Shown here one piece after another: positions 1 to 7,670 of a stretch of 9,128 nt of DNA. Location: NCBI GenBank assembly GCA_916049935.1, contig CAJZJI010000012.1:1-9128 (forward strand), written 5' to 3'. The notes under the pieces are model-generated. The model saw only the letters and a list, made by a program, of their open reading frames with translations, searched no databases and had not been told where the DNA came from. The DNA comes from an uncultured Streptococcus sp. (GTDB lineage: Bacteria > Bacillota > Bacilli > Lactobacillales > Aerococcaceae). Position 1 is the first letter of the stretch; each line of letters begins with the position of its first letter. Made by a program: the position numbers and the translations under genes.

Positions 1-1229
<1,229 letters not shown>

Positions 1230-1241
1230 AAAGGATGTCAC

Positions 1242-2369
1242 ATGAGAAAAACATTACGATTGGGATTACTCGGATTAGCCAGTGTGATTTCGCTCGCTGC
1301 CTGTGCGGATGTTACAAGAGCAAATCAATCAAGCACGAATACCAATAAAGATTCCAATACAAAAGTAGTACAATCAACAACAAATCAATTATCGAATAAT
1401 TTTTATCGCGCGCTCATTACAAATGGAAAGTATGAAGTGAGCCAAAACCGTGGAGCTACTTTAAGCTTAAACACAGGATTTAACTTGAAGAACTTTGAAA
1501 CAGGATTGATTGACCTTTCAAGAAGCGTGTTCCCAACGAACCAATACTTCTTCAGAGAAGGGCAAATCATCGATGCGGAAACAACGGCTAAATGGATTGC
1601 GCGTAAGAGTGATAAAAATCCAGACGGGTTAAATCCTGCTGATAATGGAGATACATCTCCAACAGGACGTGCGCCAATTTATTTAGCGCAGATTCTCGAA
1701 CAAGACTACATGATTCAAACGGAAAACAACTTTGAATTAGGTGGAATTAGTATCGGGATTGCGATGAATAGCGTGGATTACTACACGAACGACGGTAAAG
1801 ACGCTGAAACAGAAATCTCAAACGAAGCGATGATCGAACAAGCAAAAGCCATCGCAAATACTATCCTAACAAGACTTCGTCAAAACGATGCATTGAAGGC
1901 TGTGCCAATCGTCTTCGGCGTGTTCCGCCAAACGTCTAAAGATGATATCGGTGGCGGGGTATACGTTCTTGAAGCCACTTCAGTAGAGGGAACTGAAATT
2001 ACAAACTGGTCAAAAGTGAACCAAAAAGTAGTTGTGCTTCCATTAGTGAACGAATCTGCGACAGAAGAGTCAACAGCATTTGAAAACTTCAGAACAGAAG
2101 TGCAAAACTTCTTCCCGAACCTCTCAGGGGTAACGGCTCGCGTAATGTATCAAGATAATGTAGCTAAGAAGATGGTCGTGAATATCATGACGCAATTCTA
2201 TGGTGAATCAGAAATTATCGCTTTAGCACAGCACGTGACGGATGTTGCGAATAAATACTTACCGAAAACAACGCCGGTCGAAGTTCGTATTAGTTCGATT
2301 AATGGAGTGGAGGCATTCTTATTACAAGATATGTCACAAGGCGTCTTCACATACCATATCTTTGATTAA
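1242..2369 (+). CDS. camS: CamS family sex-pheromone-precursor lipoprotein
   Basis: Predicted membrane-anchored lipoprotein of 375 residues exported across the membrane. The N-terminus has basic residues (R2, K3, R6), a hydrophobic core and a lipobox LAAC with the lipidated cysteine at residue 21, followed by a Ser/Thr/Asn-rich linker. The rest matches the CamS family as I know it (for example SVFPTNQYFFREGQ and the C-terminal VEVRISSINGVEAFL). In Enterococcus faecalis and staphylococci the released signal peptide of CamS yields the cAM373-type pheromone; the mature protein's own function is not established. Here the seven residues before the cysteine are SVISLAA. The start is ATG with AAAGGA at 1230-1235, directly after the ligA stop. 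The ligA-camS-gatCAB order is the usual one in Gram-positive relatives. There is no convincing terminator after the gene. Confidence 0.93.
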   Translation: MRKTLRLGLLGLASVISLAACADVTRANQSSTNTNKDSNTKVVQSTTNQLSNNFYRALITNGKYEVSQNRGATLSLNTGFNLKNFETGLIDLSRSVFPTNQYFFREGQIIDAETTAKWIARKSDKNPDGLNPADNGDTSPTGRAPIYLAQILEQDYMIQTENNFELGGISIGIAMNSVDYYTNDGKDAETEISNEAMIEQAKAIANTILTRLRQNDALKAVPIVFGVFRQTSKDDIGGGVYVLEATSVEGTEITNWSKVNQKVVVLPLVNESATEESTAFENFRTEVQNFFPNLSGVTARVMYQDNVAKKMVVNIMTQFYGESEIIALAQHVTDVANKYLPKTTPVEVRISSINGVEAFLLQDMSQGVFTYHIFD

Positions 2370-2371
2370 CA

Positions 2372-2400
2372 TTGACGGAGGCCCAAGTGCCTTTTAAAAT
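2372..2400 (+). promoter_or_regulatory. Sigma-A-type promoter for gatCAB
   Basis: TTGACG at 2372-2377 and TAAAAT at 2395-2400 each match the consensus at five of six bases and are separated by exactly 17 bp. Transcription would start near 2406-2408, leaving a leader of about 28 nt before gatC. It lies in the 65-bp gap between camS and gatC, the only sizeable gap in the ligA-gatB block. Activity is inferred, not shown. Confidence 0.7.
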
Positions 2401-2434
2401 AGAAAAGTATTGATTTTGAAAGCGAGGAAAAAAC

Positions 2435-2743
2435 ATGGCCATTGAGGAAAAAGAAGTTAGACACGTTGCCAAACTTGCAAAGCTAACTTTTGCCGACAAT
2501 GAAATCCTTCATTTTACAGAACAAATGAGCGATATCATTGATATGGTGGAACAATTAAACGAAGTAGATACAACGGGTGTGCCTGTCACAACTCACGGAT
2601 ATCCATTAGTGAATGTGATGCGTGAAGATGTTGCTGAAAAAGGAACAGACCGCGACTTGTTAATGCGTAATGTGAAAACAAGCGAAGATGGATTTATTCA
2701 AGTGCCTGCAATTATGGGTGAAAACGAGGAGGGTGAAGCATGA
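2435..2743 (+). CDS. gatC: Asp/Glu-tRNA amidotransferase subunit C
   Basis: Small subunit (102 residues, the usual family length) of the GatCAB amidotransferase. GatC wraps around and stabilises GatA and bridges it to GatB. Family features are the N-terminal [12 protein letters not shown] helix region, the [21 protein letters not shown] segment, and the MREDV...LLMRNV...DGFIQVPAI tail. The start is ATG with GAGGA at 2424-2428, 6 nt upstream. The last four bases (ATGA) overlap the gatA start, which suggests translational coupling and equal amounts of the two subunits. Confidence 0.97.
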   Translation: MAIEEKEVRHVAKLAKLTFADNEILHFTEQMSDIIDMVEQLNEVDTTGVPVTTHGYPLVNVMREDVAEKGTDRDLLMRNVKTSEDGFIQVPAIMGENEEGEA

Positions 2744-4197
2744 GTATTATTGAAAACAAAACATTAGTTGAGCTTCACGAAGGCCTTCGTAATAAAGAAT
2801 TCACTTCTGTGGAATTAACAAAAGAAACATTCGAACGTATCCATGCTTTAGAACCTAAAGTAGAAGCGTTCGTGACATTAAATGAAGAAGAAGCTCTGCA
2901 ACAAGCAGCCGCTGCTGACGAAAAAGGCTACGGAGAAGAAGCTTCTCTTCAAGGTCTTCCAATCGGGATTAAAGACAATATCGTCACTCGCGACCTTTTA
3001 ACAACTGCTTCAAGCCGTATGTTAGAAGACTTCAACCCAATTTACGACGCGCACGTTATGGAATTATTAAAAGCTGAAGGTGCGGTTAACGTTGGTAAAT
3101 TAAACATGGACGAATTTGCCATGGGTGGTTCAACAGAAACTTCTTACTTCAAGAAAACAAAAAATCCTTGGGACTTAACAAAAGTGCCTGGTGGATCTTC
3201 AGGTGGTTCTGCTGCTGCAGTTGCTTCTGGCGAAGTACTAGCTTCACTTGGTTCTGATACAGGTGGTTCAATCCGCCAACCTGCAAGTTTCACAGGGATT
3301 GTTGGGATGAAACCAACTTATGGACGTATTTCTCGTTACGGTTTGATTGCCTTTGCGTCAAGCTTAGACCAAATCGGACCATTTACACGTACCGTTCAAG
3401 ATAACGCCTTAGTATTAAGCGCGATTTCTGGATATGACCACCGCGATTCAACAAGTGTGCCACAAGAAGTGCCAGCTTACCATAAAGGATTAACAGGCGA
3501 CATCAAAGGCATGCGTATCGCGTTGCCAAAAGAATATTTTGCAGAAGGTGTGGACCCAGAAGTTCAAGCTGCTGTATTAAAAGCGGCTGACCAATATCGC
3601 GAAATGGGTGCTATCGTTGAAGAAGTGAGCCTACCTCACTCTAAATACGGTATTCCAGCGTACTATATCATCGCTTCATCTGAAGCTTCTTCTAACCTAC
3701 AACGTTTCGACGGAATCCGTTACGGTCACCGTTCTACAGACGCAGAAACATTAGAAGATTTATACGTGAAGAGCCGTTCTGAAGGATTCGGAATGGAAGT
3801 AAAACGTCGTATCATGCTTGGAACATTCAGCTTAAGTTCTGGTTACTACGATGCTTACTTCAAGAAAGCTGGTCAAGTACGTACTTTAATCAAACAAGAC
3901 TTTGCAAAAGTATTTGAAAACTATGATTTAATCTTAGGACCTGTAACCACTTCTGCCGCATTCGGATTAGGCGCACACAGTGACGACCCAATCGCAATGT
4001 ACATGGCGGACTTATTAACAGTTCCTGTAAACTTAGCTGGATTACCAGCGATTTCAGTTCCTGCTGGCTTTACAAACGAAGGTCTACCAGTTGGAATTCA
4101 ATTAATCGGAAATTACTTCCAAGAAAAAACAATTTACCAAGCAGCGTATGCATTTGAACAAGCAAATGATTACTACTTACGCCGCCCACAATTATAA
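2740..4197 (+). CDS. gatA: Asp/Glu-tRNA amidotransferase subunit A (glutaminase/amidase)
   Basis: Releases ammonia from glutamine (or asparagine) and feeds it to GatB, so that mischarged Glu-tRNA(Gln) and/or Asp-tRNA(Asn) become Gln-tRNA and Asn-tRNA. The 485-residue protein is full length for the amidase-signature family. The Lys-Ser-Ser catalytic triad is intact: K78 in GLPIGIKDN, cis-Ser S153 in [15 protein letters not shown], and nucleophile S177 in [11 protein letters not shown]; these lie one residue from the Staphylococcus aureus positions as I recall them. The start is ATG, overlapping the gatC stop by 4 nt. gatB follows 14 nt after the stop, with AAGGAGG overlapping the gatA stop codon. 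Nothing is broken. Confidence 0.98.
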   Translation: MSIIENKTLVELHEGLRNKEFTSVELTKETFERIHALEPKVEAFVTLNEEEALQQAAAADEKGYGEEASLQGLPIGIKDNIVTRDLLTTASSRMLEDFNPIYDAHVMELLKAEGAVNVGKLNMDEFAMGGSTETSYFKKTKNPWDLTKVPGGSSGGSAAAVASGEVLASLGSDTGGSIRQPASFTGIVGMKPTYGRISRYGLIAFASSLDQIGPFTRTVQDNALVLSAISGYDHRDSTSVPQEVPAYHKGLTGDIKGMRIALPKEYFAEGVDPEVQAAVLKAADQYREMGAIVEEVSLPHSKYGIPAYYIIASSEASSNLQRFDGIRYGHRSTDAETLEDLYVKSRSEGFGMEVKRRIMLGTFSLSSGYYDAYFKKAGQVRTLIKQDFAKVFENYDLILGPVTTSAAFGLGAHSDDPIAMYMADLLTVPVNLAGLPAISVPAGFTNEGLPVGIQLIGNYFQEKTIYQAAYAFEQANDYYLRRPQL

Positions 4198-4211
4198 GGA
4201 GGAACAATCAC

Positions 4212-5642
4212 ATGAACTTTGAAACAATTATTGGTTTAGAGTGCCACGTTGAATTAAAAACTGATTCAAAAATGTTCTCTCCATCACCAGCGCATTTCGG
4301 TGCGGAACCAAATACAAATACAAACGTGATCGACTGGGGATATCCAGGGGTTCTTCCTGTCGTAAATAAACGCGCGTTAGAATTCGGGATGCGTGCAGCT
4401 CTTGCGTTGAACTGTACCATTTCTCAAGATACAAAATTCGACCGTAAAAACTATTTCTACCCTGATAATCCAAAAGCGTACCAAATCTCTCAATTCGATT
4501 ACCCAATCGGTCATGATGGCTGGATTGATATCGAAGTAGAAGGACAAACAAAACGTATTCGTATTGAACGTGTCCACTTAGAAGAAGATGCGGGTAAAAA
4601 TACGCACGGAACAGACGGATTCTCTTATGTGGACTTAAACCGTCAAGGAACTCCACTGATTGAAATCGTATCAGAAGCAGATATGCGTTCTCCTGAAGAA
4701 GCGTATGCGTACCTTGAAGCACTTCGTCAAATCATCATGTTTACAGGTGTTTCTGACGTGAAGATGGAAGAAGGTTCAATGCGTTGTGACGCGAACATTT
4801 CAATTCGTCCTTATGGTCAAGAAAAATTCGGTACAAAAACAGAGTTGAAAAACTTAAACTCATTTAACAACGTGCGTAAAGGGTTAGCGTTCGAAGAAGT
4901 TCGTCAAGCGAACGTCCTACGTAATGGAGGAGAAATCCTTCAAGAAACACGTCGTTTTGATGATGCGACTGGTCAAACGATTTTAATGCGTGTTAAAGAA
5001 GGTTCAAGTGACTACCGTTACTTCCCAGAACCAGACCTACCAAACTTCCATATTTCAAATGAATGGATTGAAGAAGTTCGTGCTTCTATTCCTGAAATGC
5101 CAAGCAAACGTCGTGAACGTTACGTGAGCGAATTTGGCTTACCAGAATACGATGCAATGGTCTTAACATTAACAAAAGAAATGTCTGATTTCTTCGATGC
5201 AACAGTTGCAGCTGGTGCTGATCCTAAACAGGCGTCAAACTGGTTAATGGGTGACATCTCAGCGCACATGAACAGCAAGAAATTAGAATTAAAAGACTTG
5301 AAGTTAACGCCAGAAAGCTTAGCAGAAATGATTCAATTAATCGCGGACGGAACCATCAGTTCGAAATTAGCGAAGAAAGTCTTCTTGTTATTAGCCGAAG
5401 AAGGCGGAACGGCAAAAGGCGTTGTTGAAAAACACGGTATGATTCAATTGAGTGATCCTGCTCAGTTATTACCGATTATTCAAGATGTGTTGGCGAATAA
5501 TGCACAGTCGATTGAAGATTTCAAGAATGGGAAAGACCGCGCTGTTGGATTTTTAGTTGGGCAAATTATGAAGCAAACGAAAGGGAAAGCAAACCCTGGC
5601 GTTGTAAACCAACTATTACAACAAGAGTTAGCGAAATACTAA
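4212..5642 (+). CDS. gatB: Asp/Glu-tRNA amidotransferase subunit B
   Basis: Binds the mischarged tRNA, activates the carboxylate of its amino acid with ATP, and accepts ammonia from GatA. The 476-residue protein is full length. It opens with IGLECHVEL, where E10 and H12 sit at positions described as metal ligands in S. aureus GatB; E124/E125 in HLEEDAGK also fit the kinase site. The family signature [11 protein letters not shown] is at residues 141-151. The cradle domain is followed by a helical domain and a C-terminal YqeY-like tRNA-binding domain (about residues 328-475). AAGGAGG at 4196-4202, 9 nt before ATG, is a near-perfect ribosome binding site. It is the last gene of the gat unit; a large structured region begins 9 nt after its stop. 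Confidence 0.98.
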   Translation: MNFETIIGLECHVELKTDSKMFSPSPAHFGAEPNTNTNVIDWGYPGVLPVVNKRALEFGMRAALALNCTISQDTKFDRKNYFYPDNPKAYQISQFDYPIGHDGWIDIEVEGQTKRIRIERVHLEEDAGKNTHGTDGFSYVDLNRQGTPLIEIVSEADMRSPEEAYAYLEALRQIIMFTGVSDVKMEEGSMRCDANISIRPYGQEKFGTKTELKNLNSFNNVRKGLAFEEVRQANVLRNGGEILQETRRFDDATGQTILMRVKEGSSDYRYFPEPDLPNFHISNEWIEEVRASIPEMPSKRRERYVSEFGLPEYDAMVLTLTKEMSDFFDATVAAGADPKQASNWLMGDISAHMNSKKLELKDLKLTPESLAEMIQLIADGTISSKLAKKVFLLLAEEGGTAKGVVEKHGMIQLSDPAQLLPIIQDVLANNAQSIEDFKNGKDRAVGFLVGQIMKQTKGKANPGVVNQLLQQELAKY

Positions 5643-5702
5643 AAAATATATTTGATGGCTTCGAAATTTTCGGATGTCTTCATAGTAGCTGTAATAGGGC
5701 AG

Positions 5703-5714
5703 CGGCTCGAGCCG
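5703..5714. repeat. Perfect 12-bp palindrome
   Basis: CGGCTCGAGCCG reads the same on both strands. It lies inside the fold-back element, just inward of the left arm. Part of it (5704-5711) can instead pair with CTCTCGCC at 5719-5726 (six pairs, two mismatches), so alternative folds are possible. Confidence 0.6.
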
Positions 5715-5740
5715 AAGTCTCTCGCCTTTAAAGCCTCAAA

Positions 5741-5784
5741 GGGGGAGTAAGGAAATAAATTCCTAACTCCCCCTTATTCGTTTT
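5741..5784 (+). terminator. Probable rho-independent terminator of the gat operon
   Basis: The 5' arm GGGGGAGTAAGGAA (5741-5754) pairs with TTCCTAACTCCCCC (5760-5773) across a 5-nt loop, giving 13 of 14 pairs with a single A-A mismatch and a G/C-rich base. It is followed by TTATTCGTTTT, a T-rich but interrupted tract. It sits about 100 nt after gatB, nested inside the larger inverted repeat. The interrupted T tract lowers certainty about efficiency. Confidence 0.65.
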
Positions 5785-5845
5785 AATGCTTTTCCTATTA
5801 CTGCTACTATAGAATCCGAAAATTTCTTCGCCATCAAAAGTGGTT

Positions 5846-5910
5846 TGGATTTAGAAACCTTTTTGGATAGTGGGTTAGAGCGCGGAGTTTGCTTGCCCGC
5901 TAAAAATCCA
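5846..5910. repeat. Small inverted repeat upstream of the DUF1934 gene
   Basis: TGGATTT (5846-5852) and AAATCCA (5904-5910) pair perfectly. Between them AGCGCGG and CCCGCT can pair with one bulged base. This could form a two-part stem in the leader of the next gene. No convincing -35/-10 pair was found in 5839-5948, and there is no T tract, so it does not look like a simple terminator. Confidence 0.4.
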
Positions 5911-5948
5911 GAAAGGGAGAAGGAAAGTGAACGAGAGGGGGATGGACT

Positions 5949-6368
5949 GTGAAATTAACGATTGAGACGGTTTTGAGTCAAGGCGGGGAAACGATGAAGC
6001 AGCGGATGCTAGCGGATGCGACACGTCTTCGCAAGGACTCTGGTTTTGTACTTAGTTATGTAGAGGATGAAACGAATACGCGTGTGAAAGTAGAAGTGGA
6101 TACAACAGGGGAAGTGCCGCATGTGACACTTCATCGTCAAGGCGATGCGCGTAGTAAGATGGAGTTTAATAAAACAAAGGCGACGAAAGGAATATATGAA
6201 TTAGGTGCCGGTCGTCAAATGCATTTTGATATTCAGACAAAACAACTACATGTGGAAGAAACGGAAGAGACCATGCTAGTGGTTCTGGAATATCAGTTAT
6301 TCCAACAAAGACAGCTGATTACAAGCTCGCTTGTGACGTTCCATTTACAAATAGGAGAAAATGCATAA
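5949..6368 (+). CDS. DUF1934 (YwiB-like) calycin-fold protein
   Basis: A 139-residue cytosolic protein, close to the usual family length (Bacillus subtilis YwiB is about 142). It has alternating beta-strand patterns typical of the family: KLTIETVLSQGG, SGFVLSYVED, TRVKVEVD, PHVTLHRQGD, SKMEFNKTK, and a GIYELGAGRQMHFDIQT stretch matching the conserved 'G-x-Y-x-x-G' core. The biochemical function of the family is unknown. The start is GTG at 5949, with a G-rich site (GAGAGGGGG, 5933-5941) 7 nt upstream. An in-frame ATG at 5994 would delete the first predicted strand, so GTG is preferred. It lies about 77 nt upstream of rpoE. In several relatives I recall ywiB being near argS; argS is not here. 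No signal peptide or membrane segment is seen. Confidence 0.85.
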   Translation: MKLTIETVLSQGGETMKQRMLADATRLRKDSGFVLSYVEDETNTRVKVEVDTTGEVPHVTLHRQGDARSKMEFNKTKATKGIYELGAGRQMHFDIQTKQLHVEETEETMLVVLEYQLFQQRQLITSSLVTFHLQIGENA

Positions 6369-6383
6369 AAAATCTCTCTAAAG

Positions 6384-6409
6384 TAGCACAATATGAAGAA
6401 TCTGTGCTA
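6384..6409. promoter_or_regulatory. Hyphenated palindrome overlapping the rpoE -10 region (candidate operator)
   Basis: TAGCACA (6384-6390) and TGTGCTA (6403-6409) are perfect inverted repeats separated by 12 bp. A second pair, CTAAA (6378-6382) and TTTAG (6415-6419), lies outside them. The right half runs into TATACT (6408-6413), the probable -10 of rpoE. This placement suits a repressor site or an RNA hairpin near the start of transcription; neither is shown. Confidence 0.45.
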
Positions 6410-6413
6410 TACT
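6408..6413 (+). promoter_or_regulatory. Probable -10 element for rpoE
   Basis: TATACT matches the sigma-A -10 consensus at five of six bases, about 33 nt before the TTG start of rpoE. The corresponding -35 position is poor (around 6384-6390, TAGCACA), so this is a weak or activator-dependent promoter if it is one. Confidence 0.45.
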
Positions 6414-6445
6414 GTTTAGGATGAACAGGAAAGGAAGTGTAACCA

Positions 6446-7063
6446 TTGGAATTAAAGAAACTCGATGGCATTAATAAAAACGAATTATCAATGGTCGAAG
6501 TAGCGCATGCTATTTTAGAAGCTAAGAATGAAGTTTTAGATTTCAACCAATTATTAGTAGAAATTCAAGAATACATGGAATTAAGTGACGAAGCGTTAGA
6601 ATCACGTATGGCTCGCTTCTATACAGACTTAAATATCGACGGAAGCTTTATCTCACTAGGAGATAACCGTTGGGGATTACGTGCATGGTATCCAATCGAT
6701 TCTATCGATGAAGAAATTGCAACATCTATGGAAGACGAAGAAGTGAAGAAACCTCGTAAGAAACGTAAGAAAGTTAACGCGTTCGGCAGTGACGATCTTA
6801 TCGATTACAACGATGATGATCCAGAAGATGAAGAGCTTATCGATGATGAAGATCTTGATAGCGATGACTTAGACGACGATATCGATGTGGATCTTGAAGA
6901 CGATGTAGATGAAGAAGACGAAATTGATGCTTACCGCTCTGACTTAAACGAACTAGGTGCTGACGAAGACTTAGTCGACGAAACAAGTGTAGAAGAAGAT
7001 TTAATTATCATTGATGACGAAGATTTAGATAAAGACTTCGACGAAGAAGACGAAGAAGAATAA
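6446..7063 (+). CDS. rpoE: DNA-directed RNA polymerase delta subunit
   Basis: Accessory subunit of Gram-positive RNA polymerase that promotes release of nucleic acids and recycling of the enzyme, and affects initiating-nucleotide sensing. The 205-residue protein has the standard layout. A folded N-terminal HARE-HTH domain covers about residues 14-83 (MVEVAHAIL..., DGSFISLGDNRWGLRAW). A basic tract KKPRKKRKK (101-109) corresponds to the lysine tract described in B. subtilis delta. The C-terminal half (about 115-205) is disordered and almost wholly Asp/Glu. The start is TTG at 6446, with AAGGAAG at 6431-6437 and 8-nt spacing; the resulting MELKKLDG N-terminus fits the family. The gene closes with a strong intrinsic terminator. 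pyrG, a frequent downstream neighbour in relatives, is absent here. Confidence 0.96.
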   Translation: MELKKLDGINKNELSMVEVAHAILEAKNEVLDFNQLLVEIQEYMELSDEALESRMARFYTDLNIDGSFISLGDNRWGLRAWYPIDSIDEEIATSMEDEEVKKPRKKRKKVNAFGSDDLIDYNDDDPEDEELIDDEDLDSDDLDDDIDVDLEDDVDEEDEIDAYRSDLNELGADEDLVDETSVEEDLIIIDDEDLDKDFDEEDEEE

Positions 7064-7090
7064 TCTTTGGAAATAGTTAGAAAAATAATG

Positions 7091-7133
7091 GCACAACTTA
7101 TGAAAAAATTTCATTCATAAGTTGTGCTTTTTT
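7091..7133 (+). terminator. Rho-independent terminator of rpoE
   Basis: GCACAACTTATGAA (7091-7104) and TTCATAAGTTGTGC (7114-7127) form a perfect 14-bp stem with a 9-nt loop, followed by six T (7128-7133). It begins 28 nt after the rpoE stop codon. Confidence 0.95.
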
Positions 7134-7151
7134 GTGAAAAAGGTGTATAAT
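7122..7151 (+). promoter_or_regulatory. Probable promoter of the gtrA-adhesin unit
   Basis: A perfect TATAAT at 7146-7151 lies 33 nt before the gtrA start. The best -35 match is TTGTGC at 7122-7127, with an 18-bp spacer and three of six consensus bases, including the TTG. That -35 lies inside the 3' arm of the rpoE terminator, so terminator and promoter share sequence. The -10 is convincing; the -35 is weak. Confidence 0.55.
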
Positions 7152-7172
7152 ATACCTGATGAGGGTAAATTT

Positions 7173-7177
7173 GGAGG
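7173..7177 (+). promoter_or_regulatory. Ribosome binding site that fixes the gtrA start
   Basis: GGAGG stands 7 nt before TTG 7185. A longer in-frame reading from 7122 would start inside the rpoE terminator and upstream of the -10 element, so it cannot be the translated form. Confidence 0.85.
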
Positions 7178-7184
7178 AAACAAT

Positions 7185-7670
7185 TTGAAAAATAAACTAC
7201 TCAAAATATTTGATAAGACGTTCTTAAAATTTATCGTCGTTGGAATTATAAATACATTGTTCGGAACGGCTATTATGTTTTCCAGTTTTTATATACTAGA
7301 GCAACTTCAATGGTTTTCTTACGATATTAATTACTGGACTTCATCAGCGTTGAATTACTTATGCGGGAGTATCTTGAGTTATTTCCTTAATAAGAAATAT
7401 ACGTTTGAGGTGAAGGAAACAAGTAAGGAATCCATTATCCGATTCGCGATTAACATATCCGTATGTTACTTTTTAGCATATGGAGTTGCAAAACCTTTAG
7501 CCTTGTATCTTTTCCAAGGAGCAGGAGAGAAACTACAAGGATATATCGCACTCGGAATTGGCATGGGATTGTTTGTATTATTAAATTACGTGGGACAACG
7601 TTTTTGGGCGTTCAAACAAGATGAGGCCACAGAGCCAAGAAAAGGAATGGAGGAAAAAAATGAAATCTAG
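7185..7670 (+). CDS. GtrA-family small membrane protein
   Basis: A 161-residue integral membrane protein with four likely transmembrane helices at about residues 15-37, 48-69, 84-108 and 117-138. The N-terminus is short and basic and the C-terminal tail is charged. FLNKKYTF at the end of helix 2 and GQRFWAF at the end of helix 4 are the two related hallmark motifs of the GtrA family (usually N-R/K-x-W/Y-T-F and R-F-W-x-F). Family members are thought to move lipid-linked sugars across the membrane or help glycosyltransferases that decorate O-antigen, teichoic acid or arabinogalactan; the substrate here is unknown. No glycosyltransferase is next to it in this window. The start is TTG, chosen by the GGAGG at 7173-7177. 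Its last 11 nt overlap the start of the adhesin gene in another frame, so the two are very probably co-transcribed and translationally coupled. Confidence 0.88.
   Translation: MKNKLLKIFDKTFLKFIVVGIINTLFGTAIMFSSFYILEQLQWFSYDINYWTSSALNYLCGSILSYFLNKKYTFEVKETSKESIIRFAINISVCYFLAYGVAKPLALYLFQGAGEKLQGYIALGIGMGLFVLLNYVGQRFWAFKQDEATEPRKGMEEKNEI

Larger units (their letters stand above)
5651..5838. repeat. 188-bp fold-back element with long terminal inverted repeats (possible MITE)
   Basis: The left arm 5651-5698 and right arm 5794-5838 are imperfect inverted repeats. Reading inward, 9 bp match (TTTGATGGC), then a 4-bp block differs (TTCG against GAAG), 12 bp match (AAATTTTCGGAT), the left arm has 3 extra bases, 8 bp match (ATAGTAGC), one mismatch, and 8 bp match (GTAATAGG). 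The 95 bp between the arms contain a 12-bp palindrome and a 14-bp hairpin. No ORF of note is inside and no clear target-site duplication flanks it. It may be a small non-autonomous mobile element, or one large RNA fold at the end of the gat transcript; the sequence alone does not decide. Confidence 0.75.

Noticed and set aside
2379..2394. AGGC-ccaagt-GCCT-TTT hairpin after camS as a terminator
   Set aside because: Only four G/C-A/T pairs and a short T run; far weaker than the two other terminators in the window.
2387..2413. Mini-ORF GTG...TGA (VPFKIEKY) with GGAGG upstream, between camS and gatC
   Set aside because: It overlaps the TTGACG/TAAAAT promoter, so transcripts starting there would not contain its start or ribosome site. 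Only read-through RNA could translate it, and its size is well within chance.
4228..4722. 164-codon antisense ORF opposite gatB
   Set aside because: It lies wholly opposite a highly conserved gene, has no recognisable protein features or ribosome site, and is explained by codon bias of gatB.
5643..5948. A hidden coding gene, tRNA or CRISPR array in the gatB-DUF1934 gap
   Set aside because: No frame of useful length with a ribosome site, no cloverleaf pattern and no regularly spaced direct repeats; the gap is explained by inverted-repeat structure.
7122..7184. N-terminal extension of the GtrA protein starting at TTG 7122
   Set aside because: It would begin inside the 3' arm of the rpoE terminator and upstream of the TATAAT element, has no ribosome site, and lengthens the protein beyond the family. 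TTG 7185 has GGAGG at the right distance.
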